DNA of 64,000 nt from FEN-1297 sp963787005 (GCA_963787005.1 CAWBBX010000016.1:10911-74910), one strand, 5' to 3'; positions 27,628-37,460 are shown, counted from the stretch's first letter. The notes: generated from the letters alone by a model not told the origin. Program-made: numbers and translations.

Positions 27628-28626
27628 ATGCAAGTAGCAATAATTACGGAAGGATTTCAAGGGACCGGCTACGGCCACTTAACTCGTTGCCTTGCACTTT
27701 ATCAGGCGTTTGAAGAAAATGATATTGAACCGATTTTTATTGCTAATTGTGATGAGAGGGGAAAAATATTTATTGAAACGGCTAATCTGATTCAACTTGA
27801 TTGGCTAGATGATACGGTTAAGCTATATGAATATATTGACGACTATGATATTGTTATAATTGACAGTTATTTAGCCAATGTAGAAATCTATGAGAATATT
27901 TATAAGGTAGTAAACAAGGCAGTATATATTGATGATTATAATCGAATAAATTATCCCCCGGGAATAGTGGTTAACGGCACAATTGGTGCCGAATCTTCCG
28001 ATTACGACTTGAATTCCGGTCATATTTACTTGCTTGGTGTAAAATATGTAGCGATAAGGAAATCATTTTGGAATACAAAAATACCTCAACGATATGATAA
28101 AAAAATTCAAGATGTTTTAATAATTTTTGGCGGACAAGATGAAGATAATTTTACATCGAAAATTCTTATTGCTATGGAGAGGAAATTTCCAGAATTTAAA
28201 TACCATGTCGTTTTAGGAAATCAAAGCACCAGATCTATAGATAGCGATAATGTATGTTATTATTCTTCTTTAAATTCTTACCAAATGCTTGAACTTATGC
28301 TGAAATCCGATTTCGCCATTACAGCCGCAGGTCAAACAATTTATGAACTACTTGCAGCCGGGTTGCCGTTTATAGGTTTTAAAATTGCTGACAATCAACA
28401 GCCGCACTATAAATATTTGGTGAATTTTACTTTTCATCCCAAGATTAAAACCATCTATAAAAAAGATGAATTTCCCCAATTTATAGATGACATCTCCGCA
28501 ACCAACTTAAATCATTTGCATGTTTACAGTAATAATTTTTTAACCTATTTAAAGGGACAAAAATTAAAGATATATCCTCCCTCACTTGTAAAAAGGATAT
28601 TGGAAATAGAGCAAGAAAATGATTGA
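27628..28626 (+). CDS. pseG: UDP-2,4-diacetamido-2,4,6-trideoxy-altropyranose hydrolase
   Basis: PseG removes UDP to free the sugar that PseI condenses with PEP. This 332-residue GT-B-like protein has the diagnostic TGYGHLTRCLAL loop containing the catalytic His, and the nucleotide-binding FAITAAGQTIYELLAAG. Unlike some fused forms it has no acetyltransferase domain. Its stop overlaps the start of the formyltransferase-like gene by 8 bases, so the two are coupled. That fits the acyl-transfer step being done by that neighbour. Confidence 0.9.
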   Translation: MQVAIITEGFQGTGYGHLTRCLALYQAFEENDIEPIFIANCDERGKIFIETANLIQLDWLDDTVKLYEYIDDYDIVIIDSYLANVEIYENIYKVVNKAVYIDDYNRINYPPGIVVNGTIGAESSDYDLNSGHIYLLGVKYVAIRKSFWNTKIPQRYDKKIQDVLIIFGGQDEDNFTSKILIAMERKFPEFKYHVVLGNQSTRSIDSDNVCYYSSLNSYQMLELMLKSDFAITAAGQTIYELLAAGLPFIGFKIADNQQPHYKYLVNFTFHPKIKTIYKKDEFPQFIDDISATNLNHLHVYSNNFLTYLKGQKLKIYPPSLVKRILEIEQEND

Positions 28627-29452
28627 TGTTATTTACATCGGAAATTTTGCTAGGGTAGTCGAATACATTGTGTTTAATAAACAATTGCAATTGTCTGCGG
28701 TATTCATCGAACAAGGTAAAGAAAACGACGAGATAATTACTGTATGTCTGCATAGAGGCATCGATTTTTATTTAATAAAAAACTGTGATGAAATATCTCA
28801 GCATTTGGAAAAATATAAAGCACAATATTTTATTATGTGCAGCTTTGGAAAATTGATTAAAAAATCTTTATTAAATCGCATTAAAGGCTTTAACATACAC
28901 TATAGTCTATTACCGAACTATAAAGGAAGACATCCAACATTTTATGGTACAATTGCTAATGAGAAATATTTAGGTATATCAATACATGAAGTAACCGAAA
29001 AATTTGATGAGGGAAAAATTATCTGTCAAGCCAAGGAACCGTACTATTTATGGGAAAATGAGAATGATATATTTAGAAAACTAACCGAGAGGATCCCGTC
29101 TCTTTTAGAAAAATTAACTAAATATGTCGTGTCCCCCGGAGATTATGCAACTGAGCCTAATGGTATTGAAAGCTATTTTAAACCGGTTTCCGAAATGGAC
29201 TATACAATTAATATATCGTCGGATTCCTATTCTACAATATTCAACAAAATAAGAGCACAAGCGAAATATAAGGGTGCGGTTTATAAAAGTAATAACGAAA
29301 AAAAATATTTTATTAAGGAGGCGCAATTTTCATTGATAAAAAAAGAGTATAAAGCGGTTGATGATTTTATATATACCGATAAAGGGGAGTTGGGAATAGT
29401 AATTAATGACAGAATTTTTTTAAAATTGATTAAATATGTGGTGGAAGCGTGA
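28619..29452 (+). CDS. Formyltransferase-fold sugar N-formyltransferase (candidate replacement for PseH)
   Basis: This 277-residue protein shows the formyltransferase catalytic set: Asn-x-His in GFNIHYSLLPNYKGRHP and Asp in EKFDEGKIICQ. This is as in N10-formyl-THF dependent enzymes acting on Met-tRNA or nucleotide-linked amino sugars. The N-terminus is diverged and the C-terminal domain differs from Fmt. No PseH-type GNAT acetyltransferase is found in the cassette, and this gene is coupled to pseG. It most likely formylates the C4 amine of the PseC product, giving a 7-formamido pseudaminic acid. The fold is well supported; substrate is inferred. Confidence 0.72.
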   Translation: MIDVIYIGNFARVVEYIVFNKQLQLSAVFIEQGKENDEIITVCLHRGIDFYLIKNCDEISQHLEKYKAQYFIMCSFGKLIKKSLLNRIKGFNIHYSLLPNYKGRHPTFYGTIANEKYLGISIHEVTEKFDEGKIICQAKEPYYLWENENDIFRKLTERIPSLLEKLTKYVVSPGDYATEPNGIESYFKPVSEMDYTINISSDSYSTIFNKIRAQAKYKGAVYKSNNEKKYFIKEAQFSLIKKEYKAVDDFIYTDKGELGIVINDRIFLKLIKYVVEA

Positions 29453-30186
29453 TTTGTGCAATAATGCAGCCTACTTATTTGCCTTGGCTGGGTTATTTCG
29501 ATATGATAGATCAAGTTGAAACTTTTGTTTTTCTGGATAATGTTCAACTCGTAAAGAGAAGCTGGCAAACAAGAAACAGAATTAAAAGTCCCCAAGGCGA
29601 GTTATTTCTGTCTATCCCTATTAAAAAAGAAAAAAGCCGAGATCTGCAGCTAATAAACAATGCTCATTTTGTTACAAGCGATAGCTGGATGGAAAGTCAT
29701 CTGCGATCTATAGAACAGTTTTACAGAAAAGCATTGTTTTTTGAAGAAGTGTATCCCGTACTCAGGAATTTATATCTTTCATATAACGATACGCTTTTAA
29801 GTCAGTTTTTAATCGGTATAATAAAGGAAATATCCAATTTATTGGGTATTACAACGAATTTTATTATTGCATCAGAATTAGGAAAATTCAATTCCCGAAA
29901 GGATGATTTATTAGTAGAGATATCAAAGAAGAACGGATGTGATTCATATCTTTCGGCCTTAGGTTCGTCCGGCTATATTGAATCGGAAAATGAAGGCGGT
30001 GCGTTTTTAAGAAATAATATTGCATTATATTATCAACACTATCTTCACCCGGAGTATCCTCAACTTTACGGTAGCTTTATCTCTCATCTAAGTATAATTG
30101 ATTTACTCTTCAATTCAGGCCTTGAAAAATCGTTACAAATATTAAAAAGCGGGCGCAAGAAAAATTATTTATCCGGGGATTTTTAA
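29449..30186 (+). CDS. WbqC-like family protein
   Basis: A 245-residue protein with the family signature IMQPTYLPWLGYFDMID near its start, conserved aromatic/acid positions (FVFLDNVQ, SWQTRNRI) and YYQHYLHPEYPQLYG near the end. WbqC-like proteins occur in O-antigen and nonulosonic-acid loci; their reaction is not established. The GTG start at 29449 overlaps the stop of the formyltransferase gene by 4 bases, and pseI begins on the very next base after its stop. This tight packing suggests a role in finishing or modifying the nonulosonic acid. Confidence 0.85.
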   Translation: MICAIMQPTYLPWLGYFDMIDQVETFVFLDNVQLVKRSWQTRNRIKSPQGELFLSIPIKKEKSRDLQLINNAHFVTSDSWMESHLRSIEQFYRKALFFEEVYPVLRNLYLSYNDTLLSQFLIGIIKEISNLLGITTNFIIASELGKFNSRKDDLLVEISKKNGCDSYLSALGSSGYIESENEGGAFLRNNIALYYQHYLHPEYPQLYGSFISHLSIIDLLFNSGLEKSLQILKSGRKKNYLSGDF

Positions 30187-31212
30187 ATGGGAAAGTTTTT
30201 CGATAATAATGTATTAATTGTTGCAGAATTGTCGGCCAACCATAATCAAAATTTTGACTTGGCTGTTGAGACAATTAAGGCCGCAAAAAATTCTGGTGCG
30301 GATGCAATAAAACTTCAGACCTATACGGCCGATACGATTACGCTAGATTCCGACAAGGAATATTTCCATATGAACCAAGGCACGATATGGGACGGAATAA
30401 CATTATATCAATTATATAAGAAGGCATACACGCCATGGGAATGGCACCCCAAGCTGAAAGAAATTTCGGAGGACTTGGGCATGCTGTTTTTTTCGTCTCC
30501 CTTTGATAAAACGGCGGTAGATTTTTTGGAAAACCTGGATGTCCCTGCTTATAAAGTGGCCTCTTTTGAAATAACAGATATTCCGTTAATAGAATATATC
30601 GCTTCAAAAAAGAAACCTGTTCTAATCTCTACGGGTATAGCAACTTTATCGGATATTGAAGAAGCGGTCAACGCCTGTCGAAGAGTCGGCAATGATAATA
30701 TTTCTTTGTTAAAATGTACTTCTTCTTACCCTGCTCCGGTTGAAGAGGCCAACTTATTAACTATCCCGCATTTAAGAGATACATTTAAGATAATTCCCGG
30801 ATTGTCCGACCACACTTTGGGCGATGCAGTAGCAATTGCCGGAGTTGCACTGGGAGCAAGAATTATTGAGAAACATTTTATCCTGGACCGAAGCATGGGC
30901 GGTCCTGATGCCGCTTTCTCAATGGAACCAGCTGAGTTTAAAAAAATGGTGGCTTCAATAAGAGACGTCGAAAAAGCTTTGGGCTGTATACAGTATAATT
31001 TGACGCCCAAAGCTCAAAAAAGTAAAGTTTTTGCCCGTTCATTATTTATTGTGGAAGATGTTCAAGCCGAAGAAGAAATTACGGAAGAAAACGTAAAGTC
31101 TATCAGGCCCGGTTACGGGCTTCATCCGAAGTATTATGATAAAGTCATTGGGAGAAAATTTCGGAATAATTATGAGAAAGGAACTCCATTAAATTGGGAG
31201 TTGATTGTTTGA
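30187..31212 (+). CDS. pseI: Pseudaminic acid synthase
   Basis: PseI condenses the PseG product with phosphoenolpyruvate to form pseudaminic acid. The 341-residue protein has the NeuB TIM barrel (AELSANHNQNFD, GADAIKLQTYTADT, metal-site and PEP residues in KCTSSYPAP and SDHTLGD) and the C-terminal antifreeze-like SAF domain (ARSLFIVEDVQ ... SIRPGYGLHPKYYD). It abuts the WbqC-like gene with no gap and is followed by pseF after one base. Confidence 0.93.
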   Translation: MGKFFDNNVLIVAELSANHNQNFDLAVETIKAAKNSGADAIKLQTYTADTITLDSDKEYFHMNQGTIWDGITLYQLYKKAYTPWEWHPKLKEISEDLGMLFFSSPFDKTAVDFLENLDVPAYKVASFEITDIPLIEYIASKKKPVLISTGIATLSDIEEAVNACRRVGNDNISLLKCTSSYPAPVEEANLLTIPHLRDTFKIIPGLSDHTLGDAVAIAGVALGARIIEKHFILDRSMGGPDAAFSMEPAEFKKMVASIRDVEKALGCIQYNLTPKAQKSKVFARSLFIVEDVQAEEEITEENVKSIRPGYGLHPKYYDKVIGRKFRNNYEKGTPLNWELIV

Positions 31213-31213
31213 T

Positions 31214-31903
31214 ATGTCAAATGTTGCAATAATACCGGCAAGAGGGGGAAGCAAACGAATACCCAGGAAAAACATAAAAGATTTTTTTGGTAAACCAATA
31301 ATATCCTACAGCATTGAAGCAGCGGTTAGCTCAGGTTTATTTGATGAGGTGATGGTCTCAACGGAAGATGCTGAAATTGCCGAAGTAGCCGAAAAATACG
31401 GCGCAAAAGTCCCTTTTATGCGATCTCAGAAAAATGCAGATGATTTTTCAACTACGGTTGATGTACTTTTGGAGGTATTGGAAAAATACAATAGAAGGGG
31501 AGTAAGTTTTAACAATCTTTGTTGCATTTATCCAACCGCTCCGTTTGTTTCAGCTTTAAAGTTGAAAAATTCTTATAACTTAATGATACAAAAAAAAGCT
31601 AATGGAGTAATTCCGGTCGTTCTATTTAGTTATCCGATTCAAAGATCGTTCCGTATTAATAAATATGATAAGTTAGAATATATTTTCCCTGAGAATATGA
31701 ACCAAAGGAGTCAGGATTTGGAGCCGGCATATCATGATATCGGGCAATTTTATTGGATTAAAATAAGAGAATTATTAGCCCAAAAAACGTTAGTTACGAA
31801 CAATATTTTACCTTTTATCGTTTCCGAGCTTGAAGTGCAGGATATAGATAATGAAACCGACTGGAAAATTGCAGAAAAGAAATTCTTAAATTTTATCAAA
31901 TAA
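31214..31903 (+). CDS. pseF: CMP-pseudaminic acid cytidylyltransferase
   Basis: Activates pseudaminic acid as its CMP derivative. It has the signature IIPARGGSKRIPRKNIKDF, the conserved YPTAPF loop, and HDIGQFYWIK. The start is ATG 31214, one base after the pseI stop; TTG 31205 in the same frame would overlap pseI. It gives 229 residues, normal for the family. It is the last gene of the cassette, and a gap of about 470 bases follows. Confidence 0.92.
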   Translation: MSNVAIIPARGGSKRIPRKNIKDFFGKPIISYSIEAAVSSGLFDEVMVSTEDAEIAEVAEKYGAKVPFMRSQKNADDFSTTVDVLLEVLEKYNRRGVSFNNLCCIYPTAPFVSALKLKNSYNLMIQKKANGVIPVVLFSYPIQRSFRINKYDKLEYIFPENMNQRSQDLEPAYHDIGQFYWIKIRELLAQKTLVTNNILPFIVSELEVQDIDNETDWKIAEKKFLNFIK

Positions 31904-32371
31904 ATTCAGCGAAATCTAGATAACACATTGAACTATTAGAGAAAAATATGTTATTACCTCCAATACCCTCAAGATTTGCGAGTATAGTATTTTAAGCCTC
32001 AAATAGCCTCCTCATTTACGTTATATATGGATGGTTGATATTAGCCACATTAACAAAAACACTCATTTCCCACTTCCACAATTATACATAAGTAATTATT
32101 ACCAAGCTTTTTATTGGTATGTAAATTGATACACTCGTAAGACAAGTTTTTTAATTTACTCTCAATCAGTGTTTAACGTGATATATATGCTTCAATCTGA
32201 AAAGGAGTTAAAACTAGAAGAATAGCGATGAGCATATCATTTTCTCTAATATGATCTTCTATTTGTTAGAAGGACTTTATGGAATTATTCTAAGCGTAAA
32301 TTTGAGAATTTGGGTATTAATGAAATCCGGTTATTTAAAAAAATATCTAATTATGACAGGGAATAAGCGAA
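31904..32371. other. AT-rich gap after the pse cassette, holding a third TGGYT...AGCCA dyad
   Basis: There is no gene in these 468 bases. TGGTTGATATTAGCCA at 32032-32047 matches the dyads at 20526 and 23955 closely. A poor -24/-12 candidate (TGGTATGTAAATTGATA) starts at 32115, 83 bases from the dyad. A 12-codon open frame starting at about 32188 is probably meaningless. The region may be the right-hand scar of the cassette. Confidence 0.45.
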
Positions 32372-35300
32372 TTGGGATCAAATAACAGACTAGATTTAGG
32401 CGATTATTTTTTGGATAAAAACGGTGAATATCTGTCGAAGATATGCTACGAGTATTTAAAAGAAAATTGCCGGGTTCTGGAAATCGGAAGCTGGAAAGGA
32501 AAATCAACGTCAATAATTGCGGAGGCTGTAAAAGAAAAGTCCGGCAAACTCTATTGTATTGATACGTGGAAAGGCAGTGAAGGCGAAGTTGACATGGAGA
32601 GCGTCGCCAAAGAGAACGATATTTTTAACATATTTCGTAATAATCTGAAAATACTCGGACTAGATGATGTTGTTGTACCGATTGTTGCCGATTCGAAAAT
32701 AGTAAGAGATCTTTTTCGGGACGAATATTTCGATTTAATTTTTGTCGACGGAAATCATAAATATGATTTTGTAATTGCTGATCTGATAAATTATTTACCT
32801 AAGCTCAAGCCAGGCGGAATTATCTGCGGTGATGATTGCGAAGGATATGCCGGCAGTTTACCTCTCGAATATGTCGACGCTAATAAAAATAATGATTGGA
32901 CGGTAATTAATAATAAAGGGTATCATTGCGGGGTAATTTACGCGTTATATGAAAAATTTAATGACACTTACAATATTGGTGACGGATCGACCTTTTGGTG
33001 GAAAATTATTAATAAAAAAAAATCATCCCCAAACAAACGGATAAATCTAATTTATGGTAATTCCAATTTATCTGACTATGATAAAACCGGAGAGTTTATA
33101 ACTCTGGATATCAAATCACTTCAAACAGCATTCGCGCAGAATCTCAATTCTAAATATCTGGAAGATTTTATAGGTATAGACAATTTTACCGATATAAAAT
33201 TGATATCCTATAATTATAATTTAAGCTGGTATTTAGATTTTAATTTAAATTTTAAAATTAACGGCATCTCAATTCCGGAAATTGATATTGAGTATTTAAG
33301 ATGGTTTTGGTTTCATGCATTGGTTTTAACGGAGTTGAAAGAAATCGCTGCGGAACAGTCCATTGAATTTCATTTTGAAGGTAAATCTGAAAAACCCGCT
33401 GCTTATTATGGAGAAAACTTTTTAACGGAGTATATCTTAGGGAAGAAGAAATATTTTAGTTTCCCTAGATATCAACCAATATCAAATATTCCTAACGTAA
33501 ACTATAAAAATATTGAAGATAAGATCGTTCTTGTGCTTCACCCGGGCGAGTATGATAGGTTTAAGGATATTGTTAATGACTTATTTACGGAATTCAGAGA
33601 TAAGTTTTCCATAATATTAATTTATAGGAACAATAATGTTGAAAGATTAATTAAAGATAAATATAAAATTGAAGTAAACTATTTTGAAAACATCGAAGAA
33701 ATAGATATTGAACAATGGTATAAAAATTTCGATCATTTTACCAGTCAACTTTCCGACAAACCGCTCCATAATTTAATAAAGGAAACATTACCGGAGTTTG
33801 AGCATTTATTTCTAGATCGCTTCCCTAATCTTCACCGGAGCATAAAAAGCTGGAGCAAGATTTTTAATGATAACAAACCCAAGGCAGTAATCGGAAGCAG
33901 ACTTCCGGATGCAGAAACTCAAATTCCTTTAGCGGTTGCATCACAATTGAAAATCCCGGTTTTTTCAATACCGCACGGCGTAGACCCAAACTTACCGTTT
34001 AATATCTTGAAGAGTAATGTAAATATTTTAACAAGCCATCAAGAAGAAGTTAGTCAGTACCTTAATTGGGGCTGGAAGGAAAGTAATGTTCATCTAGTAA
34101 AAGGTCTGGAACTATTTAATGAATATTCTCCTGATGAGAAAACGCACGTACAAACATCTCACAAAAAAAAGATATTGGTTTTAGTCAATCCATGTGGCTA
34201 CGATAATATTATATACCGGGCAATTTCAGTTCCTAAGCAAATTAAAAGTATAGCAAAATTAGCCGAGTTTGCCAATCAATCAAGTGAATATGAAATATTA
34301 TTTAAAACACACCCTGGATTTCCTAATAAGGAAATTTTTGACGTTTGCGGGCCAAAAGTTGCCGAAAAATTATTGCCGATCGAGTCATCGCTTTCAAACA
34401 CTTTTGAAATGGTTGATCTTGTTGTCGGATTAAATTATTCCGAAGCAGCCGTTATTCATTCATTAAATTCAACAAAGCCTACTTTGCTATGCTGGAACGA
34501 TCCGTTTTATAAAGACACTAAAATAAAAGTAGGTGATTTTTATGAAACAGCTTGTATGCTTACTTATTCTGTTGAAGAATTAATAGAAAAAATAATTTCA
34601 TTCTTTGAGAACGATGCTTTTAAGTCCGAGCTCATAAATAAGACAAAGAATTATTTGATCCAAAAATCACAGGTTCAAAAGCAATCATATTTAGAGGTTA
34701 TTAAGAACTTAATTCTAAATAGTAATATAAAATTGATTAATGCGCATGAGAATACATCTTCAACAGATATGAGCGTTGCTCATGGAATTCCGCTTAAAAA
34801 TTACTCCCCAAAAGTATCAATAATTATCCCCACGCGTAATAGGTGCGGTTCCTTGAAAAATCTTCTTGACTCAATTATTAAATACAACCTGAGCTCAACG
34901 GAGTCATTTGAAGTTATTGTTGTTGATAACGGATCCACGGATGATACTAAAGAAGTATGTGAAAAATTTATATCGGAATACGGAAATTTCAAGTATAAGT
35001 TTGAACCGGAACCGGGGCTTTTGTCGGCAAGACATGCGGGTGCGCAAATTGCAAAAGGGGACATACTAACTTTTGTTGATGATGACATTGAGGTTTCGGA
35101 AACATGGTTTCCTTCAATTATAAGAGTTTTTGCCGATGAGCGAGTTCACCTTGCCGGCGGCCCTACTGTTCCGATATTTGAGTCTGAGGTACCAGGGTGG
35201 ATATTGTTTTATTTTAGAGATTATGACCTAAAACTGGGCAGCGGATATTTAAGCTTGTATGATGCGGGAGATTATGAGGATTTTATAAAACCAACTCAGA

Positions 35301-35857
35301 TCTGGGGACTTAATTTTTCAGTAAGAAGATCAACTTTCTTTGAAGTCGGCGGATTCAATCCCGATAACATAAATAAAGAACTGCAGTATTATCAGGGTGA
35401 CGGCGAAACCGGCTTGGCGTATAAAATTGCCGAGAAGAACTACAAGGCTTATTATTCAAAAGAAATTAAAGTATACCACAACATATATAACGAGCGGCTG
35501 ACGCTGAATTATTTTAAGGAAAGGAATTTTTATCAGGGAGTTTGTGATTCTTACACGCAATTGAGAAAAAAGAAAGATCTGAAATTGGTAGAATTTCCGA
35601 ATAATTTTTTTGGCGGTATTCCCCCAAGATTTTATCAATATAAAGATTATTACGAAGAGATCTATAAATATTACATGTATGGATTCTTATATCATCAATT
35701 GGCAGTAAGAAAATCGGAAGTGATTTTAAATTGGGTGCTAAAGGAAAATTACTTCGATTACAAGCTGCCGAAACTCCCTCAAAAGTACATTGAAGAGATG
35801 GGCCTGTTAAGGAAAAATTTATCCATGTTGGATAAACTTTTGGAAGTAGCTAGTTAA
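32372..35857 (+). CDS. Three-domain fusion: methyltransferase, GT-B-like transferase, GT2 glycosyltransferase
   Basis: This 1,161-residue protein has three parts. Residues about 15-200 form a class I methyltransferase of the Methyltransf_24 type (VLEIGSWKGKSTSIIAEA, CIDTWKGSEGE, LIFVDGNHKYD). Residues about 210-790 include a GT-B-like module with KAVIGSRLPDAETQIPLA, FSIPHGVDPNLPF, FKTHPGFP and VVGLNYSEAAVIHSLNS, resembling polysaccharide or nonulosonic acid transferases but not assignable. Residues about 805-1080 are a GT2 domain (VSIIIPTRNRCGSL, VVDNGSTDDTKE, TFVDDDIEVSETW). The start is probably TTG 32372; no in-frame ATG is close. The methyltransferase and GT-B halves are AT-rich like the pse genes. 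It is a candidate for adding or capping the pseudaminic acid. Confidence 0.78.
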   Translation: MGSNNRLDLGDYFLDKNGEYLSKICYEYLKENCRVLEIGSWKGKSTSIIAEAVKEKSGKLYCIDTWKGSEGEVDMESVAKENDIFNIFRNNLKILGLDDVVVPIVADSKIVRDLFRDEYFDLIFVDGNHKYDFVIADLINYLPKLKPGGIICGDDCEGYAGSLPLEYVDANKNNDWTVINNKGYHCGVIYALYEKFNDTYNIGDGSTFWWKIINKKKSSPNKRINLIYGNSNLSDYDKTGEFITLDIKSLQTAFAQNLNSKYLEDFIGIDNFTDIKLISYNYNLSWYLDFNLNFKINGISIPEIDIEYLRWFWFHALVLTELKEIAAEQSIEFHFEGKSEKPAAYYGENFLTEYILGKKKYFSFPRYQPISNIPNVNYKNIEDKIVLVLHPGEYDRFKDIVNDLFTEFRDKFSIILIYRNNNVERLIKDKYKIEVNYFENIEEIDIEQWYKNFDHFTSQLSDKPLHNLIKETLPEFEHLFLDRFPNLHRSIKSWSKIFNDNKPKAVIGSRLPDAETQIPLAVASQLKIPVFSIPHGVDPNLPFNILKSNVNILTSHQEEVSQYLNWGWKESNVHLVKGLELFNEYSPDEKTHVQTSHKKKILVLVNPCGYDNIIYRAISVPKQIKSIAKLAEFANQSSEYEILFKTHPGFPNKEIFDVCGPKVAEKLLPIESSLSNTFEMVDLVVGLNYSEAAVIHSLNSTKPTLLCWNDPFYKDTKIKVGDFYETACMLTYSVEELIEKIISFFENDAFKSELINKTKNYLIQKSQVQKQSYLEVIKNLILNSNIKLINAHENTSSTDMSVAHGIPLKNYSPKVSIIIPTRNRCGSLKNLLDSIIKYNLSSTESFEVIVVDNGSTDDTKEVCEKFISEYGNFKYKFEPEPGLLSARHAGAQIAKGDILTFVDDDIEVSETWFPSIIRVFADERVHLAGGPTVPIFESEVPGWILFYFRDYDLKLGSGYLSLYDAGDYEDFIKPTQIWGLNFSVRRSTFFEVGGFNPDNINKELQYYQGDGETGLAYKIAEKNYKAYYSKEIKVYHNIYNERLTLNYFKERNFYQGVCDSYTQLRKKKDLKLVEFPNNFFGGIPPRFYQYKDYYEEIYKYYMYGFLYHQLAVRKSEVILNWVLKENYFDYKLPKLPQKYIEEMGLLRKNLSMLDKLLEVAS

Positions 35858-35904
35858 GTATTTAGAAAAACGATTTAATAAAAATGTAATAATGTAGGTG
35901 GCAA

Positions 35905-36345
35905 ATGGTCCAAAAAATTGAGCGTGGTAATGACCTTTATGCGATAATCGTCAGAAGCAACTACTCAAAATCAGGAGTTAATTTTTTTACACCTGATGAC
36001 TTTTCCCAACAGCTCGGATATATGCAGCATCCGGCCGGACATGTTATTGAACCCCACGTGCATAATGAAGTGAGTAGAAGTGTTTATTTAACACAGGAAG
36101 TACTTATTATCCGCAAAGGAAGGTTAAGGGTAGATTTTTATAATGACAGCAAGAATTATATCTTCAGCGAAATCTTATGCGAAGGCGATATAATCCTGTT
36201 ATCCAAAGGCGGTCACGGTTTCGAAGTTTTGGAAGATGTAGAGATGATTGAAGTTAAACAGGGGCCCTACTCCGGCGAAAAAGATAAAACCAGATTCGTG
36301 CCGAACTATGAAAATAATTTGGTAACAGTATCGGAAATGAGATGA
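35905..36345 (+). CDS. Cupin-domain protein in sugar locus
   Basis: A 146-residue single cupin with metal-site-like residues in EPHVHNEVSRSVYLTQEVL and a late His in SKGGHGFEVLED. The translation ends with a 4-base ATGA overlap with the aminotransferase gene. It resembles the small cupins in aminosugar loci (sugar isomerase or epimerase-like), but the typical ketoisomerase signature is not clear. Most likely it acts on the same nucleotide sugar as the aminotransferase and methyltransferase behind it. Confidence 0.65.
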   Translation: MVQKIERGNDLYAIIVRSNYSKSGVNFFTPDDFSQQLGYMQHPAGHVIEPHVHNEVSRSVYLTQEVLIIRKGRLRVDFYNDSKNYIFSEILCEGDIILLSKGGHGFEVLEDVEMIEVKQGPYSGEKDKTRFVPNYENNLVTVSEMR

Positions 36346-37460
36346 TTGACTTTATCCCCGTAAATGTACCGCTACTGAACGGTAATGAAAAAAAATATTT
36401 GAATGAGTGTATCGATACCGGCTGGATTTCTTCGGAAGGACCTTTCGTAAAGCAGTTCGAAGAAAAGTTTGCCGGAATAGTAAAACGTAAATACGGGATA
36501 GCCGTAGCTAACGGAACCGCCGCTATTGAGGTTGCCGTTAAAGCATTGGGAATTAAGGACGGTGACGAAGTAATTATGCCTGCTTTCACTATTATTTCGT
36601 GCGCGGCCGCAGTAATACGTGCCGGTGCGGTACCGGTTCTTGTCGATTCGGATCCGCTGACCTGGAACATGGATATAAATAAGATCGAAGAGAAAATTAC
36701 GCCGAGAACGAAAGCGATTATGGCGGTTCATATTTACGGCCTTCCGGTCGATATGGATCCGTTGACCTCTCTGGCAAATAAATACGGCTTGAAGGTTATT
36801 GAAGATGCCGCGGAAGCTCACGGACAGGTATATAAAAATGAGCCGTGCGGAAGTTTCGGGGATATAAGCATATTCAGTTTTTATCCCAACAAAAATGTTA
36901 CTTCCGGCGAAGGCGGAATTATATTAACCGACGACGAAACGCTGGCCGAGCGCTGTGCCTCATTAAGAAATTTATGCTTTCTCCCTGCTAAAAGATTTGT
37001 TCACGAAGAACTCGGATGGAATTATAGAATGAGCAATCTTCAAGCTGCCGTTGCGGTTGCTCAATTGGAAAAACTCGACGAACATTTGGTTATAAAGAAA
37101 TCAATAGGAGAAGAATATTCCTATGCGTTTAAAGGTATCGATACAATTCAACTTCCGCTTATAAGTACCGATTATGCCGAAAACAACTACTGGGTTTTCG
37201 GAATTGTATTGAAGGAGGAGTTTCCGCATGATGCTGCGTTCATCATGAAAAAACTTGGTGAGAAAGGAATAGGTACAAGGCCTTTCTTCTATCCGATGCA
37301 TTTGCAGCCCGTTTTTAACAAGGCCGGATTATTTTCGGGTGAAAAATATCCTGTTGCCGAAACCCTCGGAGAAAGAGGATTTTATATCCCGAGCGGTCTT
37401 GGAATTTCCGATGAGCAAATACACAAAGTTATCAATGCCGTGAAAGAGGTTTTGAATTGA
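36342..37460 (+). CDS. DegT/DnrJ/EryC1-family sugar aminotransferase
   Basis: A 372-residue PLP enzyme: GWISSEGPFVKQFEEKFA, ANGTAAIEVAVKALG, EDAAEAHGQ, and the PLP lysine in FYPNKNVTSGEGG. The closest style is perosamine-synthase or PglE-type enzymes acting on 4-keto-6-deoxy nucleotide sugars. It overlaps the cupin gene by 4 bases and the methyltransferase gene by 4 bases. The three form a coupled unit for an amino-dideoxy sugar. The 4-keto precursor must come from genes outside the window. Confidence 0.88.
   Translation: MIDFIPVNVPLLNGNEKKYLNECIDTGWISSEGPFVKQFEEKFAGIVKRKYGIAVANGTAAIEVAVKALGIKDGDEVIMPAFTIISCAAAVIRAGAVPVLVDSDPLTWNMDINKIEEKITPRTKAIMAVHIYGLPVDMDPLTSLANKYGLKVIEDAAEAHGQVYKNEPCGSFGDISIFSFYPNKNVTSGEGGIILTDDETLAERCASLRNLCFLPAKRFVHEELGWNYRMSNLQAAVAVAQLEKLDEHLVIKKSIGEEYSYAFKGIDTIQLPLISTDYAENNYWVFGIVLKEEFPHDAAFIMKKLGEKGIGTRPFFYPMHLQPVFNKAGLFSGEKYPVAETLGERGFYIPSGLGISDEQIHKVINAVKEVLN

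Noticed and set aside
31904..32371. tRNA or transposon remnant at the right end of the pse cassette
   Set aside because: No cloverleaf, terminal inverted repeat or transposase fragment could be recognised in this gap.
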